NCBI GenBank assembly: GCA_003648575.1
Contig: QMPN01000029.1
Span: forward strand, 1-19,068
Direction of reading: 5' to 3'
Length of the DNA: 19,068 bases
Source of the DNA: Bacteroidota bacterium
GTDB lineage: Bacteria; Bacteroidota; Bacteroidia; Bacteroidales; B18-G4
Every line of letters begins with the position of its first letter. Position 1 is the stretch's first letter. A program made the translations under genes and the position numbers. This document shows positions 16,995-19,068 of the stretch, piece after piece. The notes beneath the pieces are model-generated. The model made no database searches, was not told the DNA's origin, and saw only the letters and a program-made list of their open reading frames with translations.

Positions 16995-17441
16995 ATGTCA
17001 AAATCAGCACAGGATTTTTTCACACGCGAACAGCGTGATGATATCAAACAGGCTATCATGAACGCCGAGTTGGATACCAGCGGCGAGATCAGGGTACATA
17101 TCGACTCCAAATGCAAAGGTGAGGTGATGGACAAGGCTTTGAACGTATTCAAGAAGCTCAAGATCCATAAAACAGAACTACGAAATGGGGTTTTATTCTA
17201 CCTGGCAGTAAAGAACCGCAAGTTTGCCGTGATCGGCGATGAGGGCATCAACGAAGTGGTGCCGGATGATTTCTGGGATGAGCTCAAAGCAGAGATGCTG
17301 GATGCCTTCAGGGAAGAGAAGTTCACCGATGGCCTGGTCGATGGGATCACCAAAACGGGTGCATACCTGAAGAAGCACTTTCCATATCAAACAGATGATG
17401 TAAATGAATTATCGGACGAGATCTCCTTTGGGGAAAACTAG
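16995..17441 (+). CDS. TPM-domain protein without signal peptide
   Basis: The 148 residues carry a TPM (TLP18.3/Psb32/MOLO-1) type domain: DTSGEIRVHIDSKCKG, NGVLFYLAVKNRKFAVIGDEGIN, then a helix and DGLVDGITKTGAYLKKHFP. There is no signal peptide or membrane helix, unlike the next gene. The molecular function is not established. The gene lies in a tight lemA-TPM-TPM row (11 bases from lemA, 8 bases to the next start), suggesting joint transcription. Confidence 0.85.
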   Translation: MSKSAQDFFTREQRDDIKQAIMNAELDTSGEIRVHIDSKCKGEVMDKALNVFKKLKIHKTELRNGVLFYLAVKNRKFAVIGDEGINEVVPDDFWDELKAEMLDAFREEKFTDGLVDGITKTGAYLKKHFPYQTDDVNELSDEISFGEN

Positions 17442-17449
17442 CAAATGCC

Positions 17450-18247
17450 ATGAAAGCAATTAAATACATTATACCTTTTTTCATACTGCTTTTTGGTGTT
17501 ACATCCATAAAAGCTCAGGATCTTCCCGACAGGCCTACCCCTCCCCGTCTGGTAGTGGATTATACGGGTACCCTCTCAGCAAATGAAGTACGGGCACTGG
17601 AAAACAAGCTCGTCCATTTTAATGATACAAGCTCGAACCAGATCCTGGTAATTCTTACAAACGACCTTGCTGGCTATGATATTGAGCAATATGCAAGCGG
17701 CATTGGAGATAAATGGGGTGTAGGACAGCGCGAATTTGACAATGGTGTTGTAGTAGTGATCAAACCCAAGGTAGGCAATGATCGTGGAGATGCATTCATT
17801 TCTGTTGGCTATGGCCTTGGTGGTGCCATTCCTGATTTTACAGCGGGGCAGATCGTCGACTATGAGATGATCCCTTATTTCAAACAATACGACTACTATG
17901 GAGGCCTAGATGCAGGCACAACAGTTCTGATGGAACTGGCAGCCGGCGAATATAGCTCCGATGAATATACCGGCAGCAAGTCTGCAGGCTGGTTCGCCTA
18001 TATACCATTTATCATCTTCATTATTATCTTCATACTTATCAATCGGGCTTCACGCCGTGCAAAGACCATTGGCAGCAAAAACATGTCGCCATGGACCGCT
18101 TTCTGGCTCGGCTCTATGGTGGGCGGCAGCAGCGGAGGCTGGGGTGGCTCATCCGGCGGAGGATTTGGTGGTGGTGGCGGAGGCGGTGGCTTTGGCGGCT
18201 TCGGCGGTGGTGGCTTCGGCGGTGGTGGTGCCGGTGGAAGCTGGTAA
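17450..18247 (+). CDS. Secreted, membrane-anchored TPM-domain protein with glycine-rich tail (YgcG-like)
   Basis: The 265-residue protein has a signal peptide (1-22, ending IKAQ) and a TPM domain (about 32-165; VVDYTGTLSANEV, NQILVILTNDLAGYDIEQYA, VGYGLGGAIPDF). A transmembrane helix (about 181-198, rich in Ile and Phe) and a basic stretch (NRASRRAK) follow. The tail (about 221-265) is almost entirely Gly with some Ser, Phe and Trp, ending GAGGSW. The layout is that of YgcG-like proteins found next to LemA. The TPM domain should face the periplasm and the tail the cytosol. Function is unknown. Confidence 0.88.
   Translation: MKAIKYIIPFFILLFGVTSIKAQDLPDRPTPPRLVVDYTGTLSANEVRALENKLVHFNDTSSNQILVILTNDLAGYDIEQYASGIGDKWGVGQREFDNGVVVVIKPKVGNDRGDAFISVGYGLGGAIPDFTAGQIVDYEMIPYFKQYDYYGGLDAGTTVLMELAAGEYSSDEYTGSKSAGWFAYIPFIIFIIIFILINRASRRAKTIGSKNMSPWTAFWLGSMVGGSSGGWGGSSGGGFGGGGGGGGFGGFGGGGFGGGGAGGSW
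18118..18244 (+). repeat. GGN-rich low-complexity DNA coding the glycine tail
   Basis: Runs of GGC, GGT and GGA codons (for example GGTGGTGGCGGAGGCGGTGGC in part) encode the tail of the preceding TPM protein. Such tracts can expand or shrink by slippage; the length seen may differ between strains or assemblies. Confidence 0.7.
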
Positions 18248-18285
18248 TTACCTAACTTATTTAGAACCCTTATAAATCACCTCAT

Positions 18286-18309
18286 ATTCAGGTATTTCAC
18301 TACCTGAAT
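18286..18309 (+). terminator. Possible terminator hairpin after the lemA-TPM cluster
   Basis: ATTCAGGTA (18286-18294) pairs perfectly with TACCTGAAT (18301-18309) around a 6-base loop. A T-rich, but not immediate, tract follows (T6 at 18324-18329). It is 38 bases past the last stop of the cluster. Confidence 0.5.
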
Positions 18310-18497
18310 CTTTGTATCTTCTCTTTTTTCAATATATTTTTACCATTGCATTTTTAACTAACATTGTATTTGTAGTGGGAATAGGAGAAATCAAGAGCAA
18401 TACCAGCAACATTATTGCCGGAAATATCGAGCCGGATACGCCGCAAAAACCGCGGAGTACCTGGCATTTTTTTTTATAAAATGCTCTTCTATGAGGG

Positions 18498-18529
18498 TAG
18501 GTTGACCGGTGGTCAGAATTCTCAACCTA
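18498..18529. repeat. Inverted repeat / hairpin upstream of the cytochrome gene
   Basis: TAGGTTGA (18498-18505) pairs with TCAACCTA (18522-18529). A competing inner hairpin, GACC-ggt-GGTC, lies at 18504-18514, and the palindrome AACCTAGGTT is at 18524-18533, followed by TTTTTC. It could be a terminator, a leader structure or an operator; the sequence does not decide. Confidence 0.4.
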
Positions 18530-18588
18530 GGTTTTTCTTATTTTTATATGATCAATAGAAATTGTCTTTCATATTAAATCAATTTTTT

Positions 18589-19068
18589 ATGTATAAGTCA
18601 TTCAGAAAGACTCGGGGAAAACGTTTTCTTTCAATCATTTCAGCTCTTCTGATCCTGATCAGTTTATTTGGATTTAAGGTTCAGGCACAGGACGATGGGC
18701 AACAGCTCTTCCAGGTTTGCTCGGCATGCCATACCATTGGTAAGGGCAAACTCATTGGTCCCGATCTCCAGGATGTTACCGATAGGCTGGACAGAGAATG
18801 GTTAAAACCTTTTATCAGGAACTCGCAAGAGGTGATAGCCGGGGGTGATGAATATGCCGTGAAGCAATTCGAAGCATATAATAAGATCCCAATGCCACCT
18901 AACGACCTGAGTGATGAGCAACTGGATGTATTGTTGGATTATATCACCAACTATGATCCAAATGCTGCTGTCTCCCCCACGGCAGAAGCTGTATCGGAGG
19001 ATCCTACCGAACAACAGGCTATTGATGAGTTCATGGCTGAGAAAAATGATCCTTATGCCAATGCACAG
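18589..19068 (+). CDS. Secreted c-type cytochrome, 3' end outside the window
   Basis: The frame is open from ATG at 18589 to the last base (160 codons seen). A basic, hydrophobic signal peptide (about 1-34, ending KVQAQ) precedes a single cytochrome c domain. The haem-binding motif is CSACH, the GPDL motif follows, and the likely axial Met is in YNKIPMPPNDLSDEQL. After the domain an acidic, low-complexity segment (SPTAEAVSEDPTEQQ) leads to the edge, so more domains or a membrane helix may follow. It should carry electrons in the periplasm. Cytochromes of this type occur beside respiratory enzymes in Bacteroidota, but the partner is not visible. Confidence 0.88.
   Translation, partial: MYKSFRKTRGKRFLSIISALLILISLFGFKVQAQDDGQQLFQVCSACHTIGKGKLIGPDLQDVTDRLDREWLKPFIRNSQEVIAGGDEYAVKQFEAYNKIPMPPNDLSDEQLDVLLDYITNYDPNAAVSPTAEAVSEDPTEQQAIDEFMAEKNDPYANAQ

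Larger units (their letters stand above)
18248..18588. other. 341-bp AT-rich gap with hairpins and no credible gene
   Basis: No open frame with a good start and family signature was seen. The gap holds two hairpins (listed separately), a more GC-rich patch (about 18418-18465), and AT-rich DNA before the cytochrome start. A short GTG frame (18375-18479, 34 codons) has no support. TACCATTG (18341-18348) is one base off the -7 consensus. The gap could carry a long leader or a small RNA, but nothing recognisable was found. Confidence 0.5.

Noticed and set aside
18375..18479. 34-codon GTG reading frame in the gap before the cytochrome
   Set aside because: No ATG, no recognised motif, and a low-complexity end; chance is the simplest reading.
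18559..18585. AAATTG / CAATTT inverted repeat as an FNR-type operator for the cytochrome gene
   Set aside because: The 15-base spacing does not fit TTGAT-N4-ATCAA, and such repeats are common by chance in AT-rich DNA.

Overview
The window looks like a chromosomal segment of a Bacteroidota bacterium, probably an uncultured or environmental relative of the Bacteroidales/Marinilabiliales; no species can be named. Supporting signs are a fused SecDF, a PD40/OmpA envelope protein of PorE-like architecture, a type IX secretion (T9SS) sorting domain, Bacteroidota-type PurM and BCAT, TAnnTTTG -7 boxes, and A-rich start regions with little Shine-Dalgarno signal. No rRNA, tRNA, CRISPR array, insertion sequence or phage gene was found.

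Bases 1-5336 are envelope and export genes: the 3' part of secDF, a strong terminator, a tatA-like gene, and a large TPR/PD40/OmpA protein. The last 130 residues of that protein look like a retropepsin fold whose catalytic Asp-Thr-Gly is lost. Bases 5342-8507 are a tight housekeeping run, purM-prfA-pyrF (purine synthesis, translation termination, pyrimidine synthesis), with ilvE convergent at 8514-9530.

Bases 9760-13668 hold a three-gene surface cassette. It has a secreted fibre-like protein with a strictly periodic 14-residue YadA-type head and a chaperone-like C-terminal domain. A predicted small outer-membrane barrel follows. Last is a secreted alpha/beta hydrolase (GVSMG nucleophile elbow) carrying a T9SS C-terminal tag. 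This is the most accessory-looking part of the window and could act as one surface system.

Bases 13676-14350 (minus strand) are a DUF554 membrane protein. Then comes htpG (Hsp90), whose last 55 codons are out of frame by one base. A LemA - TPM - secreted TPM cluster ending in a glycine-rich tail follows. A 341-bp stretch without a credible gene precedes a secreted c-type cytochrome that runs off the right edge.

The points most worth following are the degenerate protease domain fused to the OmpA protein, the htpG frameshift, and the fibre/barrel/hydrolase cassette.
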